Shown here: positions 1 through 7,433 of the stretch, piece after piece
How positions within the stretch are numbered: position 1 is the first letter of the stretch
Layout of the letters: each line of letters starts with the position of its first letter
NCBI GenBank assembly: GCA_964420995.1
Contig: CAYQUX010000015.1
Coordinates: 1-64,000, forward strand
Source of the DNA: Leptolinea sp964420995
Lineage (GTDB): Bacteria > Chloroflexota > Anaerolineae > Anaerolineales > Anaerolineaceae
DNA: 64,000 nt
Direction of reading: 5' to 3'
The notes under the pieces: model-generated
What the model saw: only the letters and a program-made list of their open reading frames with translations
What the model was told of the DNA's origin: nothing
Databases searched by the model: none
Made by a program: the position numbers and the translations under genes

Positions 1-13
1 AATAGTGGACATT

Positions 14-427
14 TTAAACCGTCCTTTTACTGACATTCCATTCCGTTCTTGACAGCGCGTCGCTGTAGCCGTTCACCACGCGCAAACGCACCTGGTCAAA
101 GGGGAACTCGTCGCCGGCGGGGGTCGTCACATAATACGGCCATTCCGCACCGCGGGTGGTGCTCATGCGCCACTCGCCCCCTTTGCTGCGCCGCAGCGTT
201 TCACCCAGGTAAGCCCCCCACACCTGAATGGTGCGCGTGGGCGTCCCGGCTTTTTTCCCGGCGGCGGCATAATTGGTATGGGCTTCGCTCAGCAACGGAT
301 TGAGGGCCGCCAGTGATTCAGGCGTGTAATCGAGGGTGACGCCGTAATTGTCGCGCGCGATCTGCACGGCGAGATCCGCCTGCTGCATCAGGGTCGTTTG
401 AAAATCGGAGGCCTGGGGTGGCTGCAT
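14..427 (-). CDS. Hypothetical protein, DUF3806-like
   Basis: Protein of 137 residues with no signal peptide and no membrane segment, so probably cytoplasmic. The ATG at 427 is chosen over the longer frame to 493 because an AGGCAGGT ribosome site lies 6 bases before it and a TACAAT box lies further upstream. The central part (AYLGETL, then GGEW, then FPFDQVRLRVVNGY) recalls the small uncharacterised DUF3806 domain; this is recall of a pattern, not a database match. It is transcribed away from the aldolase gene. Function unknown. Confidence 0.6.
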   Translation of the reverse strand: MQPPQASDFQTTLMQQADLAVQIARDNYGVTLDYTPESLAALNPLLSEAHTNYAAAGKKAGTPTRTIQVWGAYLGETLRRSKGGEWRMSTTRGAEWPYYVTTPAGDEFPFDQVRLRVVNGYSDALSRTEWNVSKRTV

Positions 428-600
428 GTGTACCTGCCTGTTAACGGTAAGTGGATACGTTAAAAAATTGTAGCATGAATACGTAATGGGCAAGGCGGGC
501 CTGCGTGTCAGTCCCTGTTCTTGAGATTTGTATCCGGGTGGATTTCCCGACTGTCAGGTAAAGGTTTCCTTATATACATTCATTCAGGGTACTTTCGGGC

Positions 601-606
601 TATAAT
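601..606 (+). promoter_or_regulatory. Probable -10 box of the aldolase promoter
   Basis: A perfect TATAAT hexamer lies 51 bases before the aldolase start codon. No good -35 is visible; TTCATT at 579-584 with a 16-base spacer is the best candidate. A clear AAGGAG ribosome site follows at 643-650. Confidence 0.45.
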
Positions 607-656
607 ATTCCCCTAACACTTCCTTCCTGCTGGAAGTTAATCTTAAGGAGAAAGCC

Positions 657-1607
657 ATGATTGTAACAACCAAAGAACTATTTAAAGCCGCGTACGGCAA
701 GTATGCCATCGGCGCGTACAACATCAATAACCTTGAGCAGACCATGGGTCTGTTTCGCGGTAACATTGACAGCTCCGCCCCCTTCATCATCCAGATCAGC
801 AAAGGCGCCCGCTCCTACACCGACAAGGTCATGATCGAAGGCCTCATCCGCTCGGCCGACCAGGTCTTCCCCGAAGCCATTTTTGCCGTCCACCTCGACC
901 ACGGCGACGAACAAACCTGCTACGACTGCATCAACAGCGGTTTCTACTCCTCGGTGATGATCGATGCCTCCGCCGAACCCTTTGAAAAGAACGTTGAGAT
1001 CACCAAACGGGTGGTCGATGCCGCGCATGCCAAGGGCATTGTGGTGGAAGCCGAACTGGGCAAACTGGGCGGTGTGGAAGAGCACGTTTCCGTCAACGAA
1101 GCCGACGCCAAACTCACCGACCCCGACCAGGCCAAAAAATTCGTGGACCTCACCGGCTGCGATTCTCTCGCCTGCGCCATTGGCACCAGCCACGGCGCGT
1201 TCAAATTCAGCGGCACCCAGGGCCTGCACTTTGACGTTCTGAGCGAAATCCAGAAGAAACTGCCGGGCTTTCCTCTGGTGATGCACGGTTCCTCCTCCGT
1301 CCCGCAGGACGAAGTGGCGCGCATCAACGCCGCCGGTGGCAACCTCAAGGGTGCCAAGGGTGTGGATGCCGATCAGTTCCTCCGCGCCGCCCAGTTGGGC
1401 GTGACCAAGATCAACATCGATACCGACGGCCGCCTGGTGTGGACCCGCGTTCACCGCGAACACTTCAATGAACACCCGGAAAACTTCGATCTTCGCCCGG
1501 TGGGCAAGATCTTCATGGCTGAATATGCCAAATTCATCGCCGACAAGAACGTCAAGCTCGGCAGCGCCGGTCAGCTCGAAGCCGTCCGCAAACTGGTAAG
1601 CAAGTAA
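657..1607 (+). CDS. fba: Fructose-bisphosphate aldolase, class II
   Basis: Zinc-dependent aldolase (316 residues) that cleaves fructose 1,6-bisphosphate to dihydroxyacetone phosphate and glyceraldehyde 3-phosphate in glycolysis, or runs in reverse in gluconeogenesis. The family landmarks are visible: the HLDHG motif with catalytic Asp81 and zinc ligand His82, EAELG near 131-135, the further zinc ligands His179 (TSHG) and His210 (VMHGSSS), and the phosphate-binding NIDTDGR near 253-259. The length is normal for the class. The ATG at 657 follows an AAGGAGAAAGCC ribosome site. The gene stands alone and ends in its own terminator. A close relative acting on tagatose bisphosphate cannot be fully excluded. 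Confidence 0.95.
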   Translation: MIVTTKELFKAAYGKYAIGAYNINNLEQTMGLFRGNIDSSAPFIIQISKGARSYTDKVMIEGLIRSADQVFPEAIFAVHLDHGDEQTCYDCINSGFYSSVMIDASAEPFEKNVEITKRVVDAAHAKGIVVEAELGKLGGVEEHVSVNEADAKLTDPDQAKKFVDLTGCDSLACAIGTSHGAFKFSGTQGLHFDVLSEIQKKLPGFPLVMHGSSSVPQDEVARINAAGGNLKGAKGVDADQFLRAAQLGVTKINIDTDGRLVWTRVHREHFNEHPENFDLRPVGKIFMAEYAKFIADKNVKLGSAGQLEAVRKLVSK

Positions 1608-1626
1608 GATTTTCGCATGTAGTGTG

Positions 1627-1660
1627 AAACGCCCCTCTCATACATGAGAGGGGCGTTTTT
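1627..1660 (+). terminator. Intrinsic terminator of fba
   Basis: Perfect stem AAACGCCCCTCTCA / TGAGAGGGGCGTTT with a short loop, then a run of T, 19 bases after the aldolase stop codon. Confidence 0.9.
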
Positions 1661-1677
1661 ATACACGGTCCCACTCG

Positions 1678-1770
1678 TACGGTGGGATCGCACTTGATCC
1701 CACCAAGGCATTGCCAAACCGAATCATTTCCAAAACGACGAAACTTCAGCCGGTATACAATCACCCCATG
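1678..1770 (+). repeat. Truncated REP/RAYT left end (solo copy)
   Basis: A palindrome GGTGGGATC-N6-GATCCCACC sits at 1681-1704. The next 66 bases resemble the leader of the RAYT gene at 3020-3082: both have AAGGCAT, ACCGAATC, TTTCAG or CTTCAG, GGTATACAAT and an ATG six bases after that box. After the ATG the match ends and no transposase follows. It is therefore a second, 5'-only remnant of the same element, in the same orientation as the copy at 2992. Confidence 0.8.
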
Positions 1771-1821
1771 CTTTAATGTAGATATAGCTTAATCGATGTT
1801 CTGGAAAAATCAAATATTGAT

Positions 1822-2895
1822 TTACATTTTCTTGGTTAGAATTGTCTTTGCGTTTTTTAATAATTCTGGGACATCCGGAGGTGAAAGCCATAAGTAAGTT
1901 GGGTCAATATTGTTCAAATCGCCTTCCGTATAAATCCCATCACCGGCAGGATCTGTAACACCCAGGTGGATATGAGTCCCCCCTCTTGAAGCCTTATAAA
2001 GGAACATAAAACTGAAATGTTGACCGGTTGAAAAGGTAGTGGTGCAATCTCTCCATGTCAGGTTTTTAAATTTATCTGCATCACAATAACTATTCAGCAG
2101 CTCACCTGACGGTATTCTATTGGATAAATGACCTAGTGTGACCAACCAACCAGTGTATTCGCTCTCAATAATAATGTTGTTAACCCTTTGCTCTCCTGGT
2201 TGATTCGGATCATCCATACCAACTTGCATTACTTTACCCTTCACCGGACTTAAAACGGGGATATCCTGCAATACCGGATATGACGAATTCGTATCGGGAG
2301 AGAAATCCAACGCAGGGTGATAACCCTGGTCACTCCTCCCAGGAATAAAGATCTTCACAAGATACATTGAATTAATTTCAATTGGAAAAATGTACGAAAG
2401 AAATGGGTAATGATCCAGATTGCCTTTTGGATTTAATAACCCATATTTCCCGATTTCATAGTCTTGTTCTTCTACATTTTCATTTTTTATATCATTTGCT
2501 CTTATTTTGACGGAAACAGGGACCCCCAAATGATATTTTGCATCCATTACTTCAAAACAATTCCCCATGTCATCCATATACTGAGCTTTAACATTCTGGT
2601 CCAGAAATTTCCCTTCCTGTCCGATATCTGCTGACAACTCGACCTTTTCCAGCTGATCTGATATATCAGAATTAATGCAAACCATTGCGCCATGTTCTTT
2701 GACCCCCACAACTTTTGGATCCATATTCTCAAAAATTGGATAAATGGATTTTGATATTGATTGTGGGTAATTGGGTGCTGGATTATTGGTTCTTTTAAAA
2801 ACTCCATCAACTGATGAAAAAATGGAAAAGAAAGGAAATAAAGGAATACAAAGGACGGATAAAAACACACGAATCGAGGGACTTTTATTAATCAT
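1822..2895 (-). CDS. Putative secreted M23-type (LytM fold) peptidase
   Basis: A 357-residue protein whose hydrophobic N-terminus looks like a signal peptide or anchor. The C-terminal half carries the M23/LytM pattern: HPALDFSP (His-x3-Asp zinc ligands), a mid-domain GHLS, and THIHLGV supplying the His-x-His pair. M23 enzymes cut peptidoglycan cross-links; substrate and activity are inferred. The ATG at 2895 is preferred to the TTG at 2913 because AGGGGAG lies six bases before it. Base composition is clearly AT-richer than the flanks, and the gene sits between two direct copies of a REP/RAYT left end, so recent acquisition is likely. The N-terminal 180 residues are unrecognised. Confidence 0.75.
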   Translation of the reverse strand: MINKSPSIRVFLSVLCIPLFPFFSIFSSVDGVFKRTNNPAPNYPQSISKSIYPIFENMDPKVVGVKEHGAMVCINSDISDQLEKVELSADIGQEGKFLDQNVKAQYMDDMGNCFEVMDAKYHLGVPVSVKIRANDIKNENVEEQDYEIGKYGLLNPKGNLDHYPFLSYIFPIEINSMYLVKIFIPGRSDQGYHPALDFSPDTNSSYPVLQDIPVLSPVKGKVMQVGMDDPNQPGEQRVNNIIIESEYTGWLVTLGHLSNRIPSGELLNSYCDADKFKNLTWRDCTTTFSTGQHFSFMFLYKASRGGTHIHLGVTDPAGDGIYTEGDLNNIDPTYLWLSPPDVPELLKNAKTILTKKM

Positions 2896-2991
2896 GATCA
2901 TCTCCCCTGTCAATAAAAAAATAGAATTCTTCTTCAGATATCAGAATTATATACAAATTTTACCCCCCACTTTTCCCTGATAAATTGCAAG

Positions 2992-3024
2992 GTAAGGTGG
3001 GATCGCTCTTGATCCCACCAAGGC
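2992..3024 (+). repeat. Left REP of the RAYT element
   Basis: A 33-base sequence containing the palindrome GGTGGGATC-GCTCTT-GATCCCACC. Its exact reverse complement is at 3676-3708, so the two REPs bracket the transposase gene as inverted repeats. Confidence 0.85.
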
Positions 3025-3067
3025 ATAAACATACCGAATCTTATCCACAACAACATTTCAGCAGGTA

Positions 3068-3073
3068 TACAAT
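3068..3073 (+). promoter_or_regulatory. -10 box of the RAYT gene, leaderless type
   Basis: TACAAT (within TATACAAT) lies six bases before the ATG at 3080, with no Shine-Dalgarno between. Transcription would start at or near the start codon. The truncated copy keeps the same geometry (1756-1761, ATG at 1768). Confidence 0.55.
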
Positions 3074-3079
3074 AATCCA

Positions 3080-3631
3080 ATGCCTGAATACCGACGTAAT
3101 TTCGATCCCGGGGGAACGTACTTCTTCACACTCGTAACTTTCAACCGGCGTCACCTTTTTTCCAAAAAAGCCAACTGTCAGCTTCTTGTTGATATCTGGA
3201 AGGATGTGCAATCCCGCCACCCTTTTGAAAGTGTGGCTGCGTGCATCCTGCCAGACCACATCCATGCCATCTGGACTCTCCCCGAGGGTGACGATGACTA
3301 TCCGATGCGCTGGAAAGAGATCAAGCGACTATTCACACAAGAATTCCATCGACAAGTCCACGAAGGAATCGGGCGAACACTTTCGCAACAACTCCAGGGG
3401 GAAGCAACTTTGTGGCACCGTCGTTATTGGGAACACACCATTCGCGATCAGGATGACCTGAACGCGCATATTGATTACGTGCATATCAACCCGTTGAAAC
3501 AAGGGTTGGTTCCCATGGTGAAAGATTGGCCGTGGTCCAACTTTCACCGCTATGCGAAGATGGGAATATATCCGATAGATTGGGGCGGGAAAGCGGAGAT
3601 CAAGCTGATGGATGTGAGCAGGGGAGAGTAG
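3080..3631 (+). CDS. REP-associated tyrosine transposase (Y1_Tnp family)
   Basis: A 183-residue single-strand DNA nuclease and transposase of the IS200-like Y1 family. Visible landmarks are an N-terminal RRNFDPGGTYFFT strand, the HUH motif as LPDHIHAIW with His60 and His62, the RAYT-typical WHRRYWEHTIRDQDD (112-126), and HIDYVHINPLKQGLV (130-144), where Tyr133 is the probable nucleophile. WPWSNFHRY follows near the C-terminus. The length is normal and the frame intact, so the enzyme is probably active. It lies between identical inverted REPs. The start has a TACAAT box six bases upstream instead of a ribosome site. Confidence 0.92.
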   Translation: MPEYRRNFDPGGTYFFTLVTFNRRHLFSKKANCQLLVDIWKDVQSRHPFESVAACILPDHIHAIWTLPEGDDDYPMRWKEIKRLFTQEFHRQVHEGIGRTLSQQLQGEATLWHRRYWEHTIRDQDDLNAHIDYVHINPLKQGLVPMVKDWPWSNFHRYAKMGIYPIDWGGKAEIKLMDVSRGE

Positions 3632-3675
3632 AAAAAACACATGATGGATTAATAGATATGATTCTGGTCGATAAA

Positions 3676-3708
3676 GCCTTGGTGGGATCAAGAGCGATCC
3701 CACCTTAC
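3676..3708 (-). repeat. Right REP of the RAYT element (inverted)
   Basis: Exact reverse complement of 2992-3024. It overlaps the last four bases of the aldo-keto reductase gene, including its TAA stop. Confidence 0.85.
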
Positions 3709-4868
3709 AAGGTTTTCACATACTCCCGGCCCAGTCCCAGCACTTCGCCCACTACGGGCATCCAGGTGCTGATGGGGATCTGCTGCGGGCATTTGCTCAG
3801 GCACTCGTCGCACTGGATGCAGCGCTCGGCTTTTTCGTCGTCGCCGATCCACATTTTGTACTCGTTGCGGCTGTCTTTTAGCGCGTCGTATAGCAGCGCC
3901 TTGTTGTAAGCGTCGAAGTTGCGCGGAATATTCACCCCGTTCGGGCAGGGCAGGCAGTACTCACAGCGTGTGCACGGGATGGGACTCAGGCTGTTGATCA
4001 CCTCGCGTACCTGCTTCACCAGGTCGAGGTCAACAGCGCCCAGCGTGCCCACACCCGAAGCAGACGCGGAGGCGATGTTCTGCTCCACCTGTTCCAGCGT
4101 GCTCATGCCGCTCAACACGGTCGAGACTTCCGGCTGGTTCCACAGCCACTGCAGGGCGCGGTCGGCGGGGGTGCCTTTGCGCGGAGATTTTGCCCACAAC
4201 GGACGGGTGGCGGGCAGGTCCAGCGCCAGTTTTCCGCCCAGCAGCGGTTCCATGATCACCACACCCAGCCCGCGGGCTGCGGCGTATTGCAGTCCTTCGG
4301 TGCCGGCCTGGAAGGCGGTGTCCATGTAGTTGTACTGGATCTGGCAGAAATCCCATTTGTCATATCCGTCGACGATCGTCTTGAAGGTTTCAAGATTGTC
4401 GTGGAACGAGAAACCGAGCTGCCCGATGCGGCCGTCAGCTTTGGCGGCAGCGCCGCGTTTGAGTACGTCGTGCTTCAGCACATGGTCAGCCCATGAGCCG
4501 CGGTTGAGGGCGTGCAGCAGATAGAAATCCACATGATCGGTCTGCAGTTTCTTGAGCTGCTCATCCAGCAGGCGGTCAAAATCTCCCGGCTGGTTGATCA
4601 ACCACACCGGAGACTTGGTGGCCACGCGCACTTTATCGCGCAGGCCGCCGGAGAGCGCCTTGCCCAGCGCGGCTTCGCTCATGCCGCTGTGATACATGTA
4701 AGCGGTATCGAAATAATTAACCCCGCCTTCAATGGCGCGGTGGATCATCACGTCGGTTTTCGCCTGGTCGATATTGGCCGCGTTGCCGTCGATGATCGGC
4801 AGGCGCATGCAGCCAAACCCCAGCGCGGATACTTTCCAGTCCAGTTTTCCAAATGTGCGGTATTGCAT
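3705..4868 (-). CDS. Aldo/keto reductase with C-terminal 4Fe-4S domain
   Basis: A 387-residue predicted NAD(P)H oxidoreductase. The N-terminal 280 residues form the AKR barrel: GFGCMRLP, FDTAYMYHSG (catalytic Asp and Tyr), VATKSP (Lys) and YLLHALNRG (His). The C-terminus has two ferredoxin-like clusters, CTRCEYCLPCP and CIQCDECLSKCP, as in the COG1453 group of iron-sulfur AKRs, so electrons may pass between the clusters and the nicotinamide site. An AAGGAG site precedes the ATG. It is the last gene of the merR-akr-akr operon, 28 bases after the previous one. Its stop codon lies inside the right REP, so the element bounds or replaced the original 3' end. Substrate unknown. Confidence 0.9.
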   Translation of the reverse strand: MQYRTFGKLDWKVSALGFGCMRLPIIDGNAANIDQAKTDVMIHRAIEGGVNYFDTAYMYHSGMSEAALGKALSGGLRDKVRVATKSPVWLINQPGDFDRLLDEQLKKLQTDHVDFYLLHALNRGSWADHVLKHDVLKRGAAAKADGRIGQLGFSFHDNLETFKTIVDGYDKWDFCQIQYNYMDTAFQAGTEGLQYAAARGLGVVIMEPLLGGKLALDLPATRPLWAKSPRKGTPADRALQWLWNQPEVSTVLSGMSTLEQVEQNIASASASGVGTLGAVDLDLVKQVREVINSLSPIPCTRCEYCLPCPNGVNIPRNFDAYNKALLYDALKDSRNEYKMWIGDDEKAERCIQCDECLSKCPQQIPISTWMPVVGEVLGLGREYVKTL

Positions 4869-4896
4869 CCCTCTACTCCTTTTCCTTGAATACCTT

Positions 4897-5892
4897 TTAA
4901 AGGTTGGTTAATTTCTCCATGGCGTCCTGATACCGGCCGCCCATCACCCTGATCTGCTGGTAGGCGGTGTCAATGTCACGCAGATCGTCCGCGGTCAATT
5001 CCAGGGAAATGGCCCCGAGATTTTCGTCAAGGCGTTCCAGTTTGCGCGTGCCGGGGATCGGCACGATCCAGGGTTTTTGCGCCAGCAGCCAGGCCAGGGC
5101 GATCTGCGCCGGGGTGGCGTTCTTCCGTTTGGCCATGCCGGTCAGCAGGTCAACCACCACCTGGTTGGCTTTACGGGCATCCTGTGTGAAGCGCGGCAGG
5201 TTCTTGCGGAAGTCGCCATCCAGAAAGGCGGTTTTATCATCGATCTTGCCGGTCAGGAAACCCCGCCCCAGCGGGCTGAAGGGTACGAAACCAATGCCCA
5301 GCTCTTCCAGCGTCGCGAGGATGCCCTCTTCCGGCCGTCGCCACCAGATGGAGTACTCGCTTTGCACGGCGGTCACCGGCTGCACGGCATGGGCGCGGCG
5401 GATGGTCTGTGCGCTGGCTTCTGACATCCCGAAGTGCCTGACCTTGCCGGCTTTGATCAAATCTTTCACCGTTCCGGCGACATCCTCGATCGGCACAGCC
5501 GGATCAACACGGTGCTGGTAGAACAGGTCGATATACTCCGTGCCGAGCCGCTTCAGCGAGGCGTCACATACCTCGCGGATATGTTCCGGCCGGCTGTTCA
5601 CCCCGGATTGACCGGGTAGCGTGTTTTGACCGACAACAAAACCAAATTTGGTGGCAATGATCACCCGTTCCCGGAACGGAGCGAGGGCTTCACCCACCAG
5701 TTCTTCATTGGTAAATGGGCCGTAGACTTCGGCGGTGTCGAAGAAATTCACCCCGCGTTCCACGGCTTTGTGCAGGAAAGTGATCATTTCCTTTTTCTCG
5801 GGGAATGGCGGGAATGAGAAGGTCATCCCCATACAGCCCAACCCGAGGGCGGATACTTCCAGATTGCTTTTTCCCAGTTTGCGTGTTTGCAT
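4897..5892 (-). CDS. Aldo/keto reductase
   Basis: A 331-residue cytoplasmic NADPH-dependent carbonyl reductase of the YajO/AKR13-like group. The catalytic tetrad is visible: FDTAEVYG (Asp, Tyr), IIATKFGF (Lys) and LFYQHRVD (His). The nucleotide-binding end shows VPIPGTRKLERLDENLGA. The length is normal. It lies 22 bases downstream of the merR gene and 28 bases upstream of the iron-sulfur AKR, all on one strand, so the MerR protein probably controls it. A role in detoxifying aldehydes or ketones is inferred from family and context. Confidence 0.92.
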   Translation of the reverse strand: MQTRKLGKSNLEVSALGLGCMGMTFSFPPFPEKKEMITFLHKAVERGVNFFDTAEVYGPFTNEELVGEALAPFRERVIIATKFGFVVGQNTLPGQSGVNSRPEHIREVCDASLKRLGTEYIDLFYQHRVDPAVPIEDVAGTVKDLIKAGKVRHFGMSEASAQTIRRAHAVQPVTAVQSEYSIWWRRPEEGILATLEELGIGFVPFSPLGRGFLTGKIDDKTAFLDGDFRKNLPRFTQDARKANQVVVDLLTGMAKRKNATPAQIALAWLLAQKPWIVPIPGTRKLERLDENLGAISLELTADDLRDIDTAYQQIRVMGGRYQDAMEKLTNL

Positions 5893-5914
5893 TTATGCAC
5901 CTCCCAATGATGAT

Positions 5915-6289
5915 TCAGGCGAGTTCTTTTTCTTTTGTTTGCACGGCTTCGGAATACATCTTGATCTTAAAATCCAGCACGGCCAGTGTATCCTGCATTT
6001 CCTTGATGCGCCCCAGCAGCAGGCGGCGCTGTTCCTGCAGCAGCTCATTGCGGGCGGGAATGGTCTCATCGCCCTGTTCCAGCAGGCCTAAATATTCGAT
6101 GAGCACATCGATAGGCAGACCGGCGCGGCGCATGCACTTGATAAAATCGATGCGGCGGATGTCCGCCTCGGAGTAGTCCCGGATGCCGTTATCCGCGCGG
6201 TGCACCGGCGGGATCAGCCCGATGCGCTCGTAATAACGCAGCGTATCAGGCGAGATGTTATATTTTTCACTGACTTCCGCGATTTTCAT
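5915..6289 (-). CDS. MerR-family transcriptional regulator
   Basis: A 124-residue regulator. The winged-helix N-terminus reads MKIAEVSEKYNISPDTLRYYERIGLIPP with DNGIRDYSEADIRRIDFI, and is followed by the long dimerisation helix. It lacks the metal-binding cysteines of MerR/CueR proper and resembles the AdhR/YraB-type group that senses aldehydes. The ATG at 6289 is chosen over the frame extending to 6547 because AGAGGTGAGC sits just before it. Its own promoter has the MerR geometry (6309-6339), so it is probably autoregulated together with the two downstream reductases. Confidence 0.93.
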   Translation of the reverse strand: MKIAEVSEKYNISPDTLRYYERIGLIPPVHRADNGIRDYSEADIRRIDFIKCMRRAGLPIDVLIEYLGLLEQGDETIPARNELLQEQRRLLLGRIKEMQDTLAVLDFKIKMYSEAVQTKEKELA

Positions 6290-6308
6290 AAGCTCACCTC
6301 TGCACACT

Positions 6309-6339
6309 AGTCTAGCACCTGGAGTCAACTCCAGGTCAA
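6309..6339 (-). promoter_or_regulatory. MerR-type promoter and operator
   Basis: Read on the minus strand: -35 TTGACC (6339-6334), a 19-base spacer and -10 TAGACT (6314-6309). A perfect palindrome at 6317-6336 (half-sites ACCTGGAGT and ACTCCAGGT) fills the spacer and overlaps the -35. An over-long 19-base spacer with a central dyad is the known signature of promoters that MerR proteins activate by DNA distortion. Confidence 0.85.
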
Positions 6340-6427
6340 GGGTAAACAGGATATTACCCGAAATTCGTCTGTTTTGCGCAGGTATTTTCCATAAAAACAG
6401 ATATTTCAGGACAAATATTCTAGTATT

Positions 6428-6436
6428 TGCTATAAT
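6428..6436 (+). promoter_or_regulatory. Extended -10 promoter of the alpha/beta hydrolase gene
   Basis: TGCTATAAT, an extended -10 element, lies 36 bases before the start at 6473. No convincing -35 is visible. Confidence 0.5.
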
Positions 6437-6472
6437 GGATAAAAGACACATGGATTGATTATGGAGGCAGGC

Positions 6473-7303
6473 ATGCAGATCACGATTAAAAGTATTCTCG
6501 TCAACTACAATATCGTCGGCAGCGGCCGCCCCATCGTGATGATCCACGGTTGGGGGCCGGATCAGCGAATCATGAGCGGCTGTTTTGAACCACTGTTTGC
6601 CGGCATGCCGGAAGGCGACTGGCAGCGCATCTACTTTGACCTGCCCGGCATGGGGCAGACCCCCGGCGTGGAAGGGATGAACGGTTCAGACGGTATGCTG
6701 AAATTTGTCATGGCCTACATTGAGGCTGTGCTGCCCGAAAAGCGCTTCCTGCTGGCCGGGGAATCCTACGGCGGCTACCTGGCGCGCGGACTTGTCGCCA
6801 AACGGCCTGAACTGGTGGACGGCCTGCTGCTCATCTGCCCGGTAGGCGAACCGGAGGATGAAAACCGTGATCTGCCTGAGCTGCGGGTCTTTGAGAAAGA
6901 TGAAGCCCTGCTGGCCGGACTCTCTGAAGATGACCGGGCATCCTTCTCCCGTATCAACGTCTGGCAGAACCGCCGGCTGTGGGAGCGCTACAATACCGAG
7001 ATCAACCCCGGCCTGAAGCTGGCCGATTTTCCCCTGTGGGATCGCACCATTTTGCCGAAATACCGGTTCACCTTCCCCATTGACATACCCGATAAACCGT
7101 ATGACAAACCGTCTCTGTTTTTGCTGGGACGGCAGGATAATGTTGTCGGATATCGCGACCACTGGAAAGTGATTGAAGCTTATCCGCGTGCGAGTTACGC
7201 GATTCTGGATAAAGCTGGCCACAACCTGCAGATCGACCAGGACGTGTTGTTCAACGCGCTGGTCAAAGAGTGGCTGGAGCGGGTCAGGGCAGAGCCTGCC
7301 TGA
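6473..7303 (+). CDS. Alpha/beta hydrolase
   Basis: A 276-residue alpha/beta-fold hydrolase, probably cytoplasmic since there is no signal peptide. The oxyanion-hole HGWGPD lies near 25-30, the nucleophile elbow GESYGG has Ser98, a GRQDNVV segment supplies the acid, and DKAGHNLQ supplies the catalytic His. The cap region between is unremarkable. The ATG at 6473 is preferred to upstream TTG and ATG codons because GGAGG lies five to six bases before it. It is divergent from the merR operon across a 183-base region. The substrate cannot be told from sequence. Confidence 0.88.
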   Translation: MQITIKSILVNYNIVGSGRPIVMIHGWGPDQRIMSGCFEPLFAGMPEGDWQRIYFDLPGMGQTPGVEGMNGSDGMLKFVMAYIEAVLPEKRFLLAGESYGGYLARGLVAKRPELVDGLLLICPVGEPEDENRDLPELRVFEKDEALLAGLSEDDRASFSRINVWQNRRLWERYNTEINPGLKLADFPLWDRTILPKYRFTFPIDIPDKPYDKPSLFLLGRQDNVVGYRDHWKVIEAYPRASYAILDKAGHNLQIDQDVLFNALVKEWLERVRAEPA

Positions 7304-7433
7304 AGGCTGAACGCGCTCAGCACAACCAGGGTAAAAGAATATTTCCACCCGGCCTGAAACATTCAGCCGGGTTTGACGTATACTCTTGGTGAATGGTTGT
7401 ACAAGTTTATTGAAGGGGGGAGGAGGGTGATTT

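Larger units (their letters stand above)
2992..3708. mobile_element. REPtron: RAYT gene between inverted REPs
   Basis: A 717-base unit consisting of a REP, a REP-associated tyrosine transposase gene and an inverted REP. The terminal 33 bases at each side are identical. Known RAYTs are HUH/Y1 nucleases of the IS200/IS605 lineage that recognise REP hairpins; the arrangement here fits a self-mobilising unit. The right REP supplies the stop codon of the neighbouring aldo-keto reductase gene. Confidence 0.8.

Noticed and set aside
678..1475. 265-codon open frame antisense to fba
   Set aside because: It mirrors the aldolase codons, has a biased composition rich in Gly, Val and Asp with no domain, and has no ribosome site.
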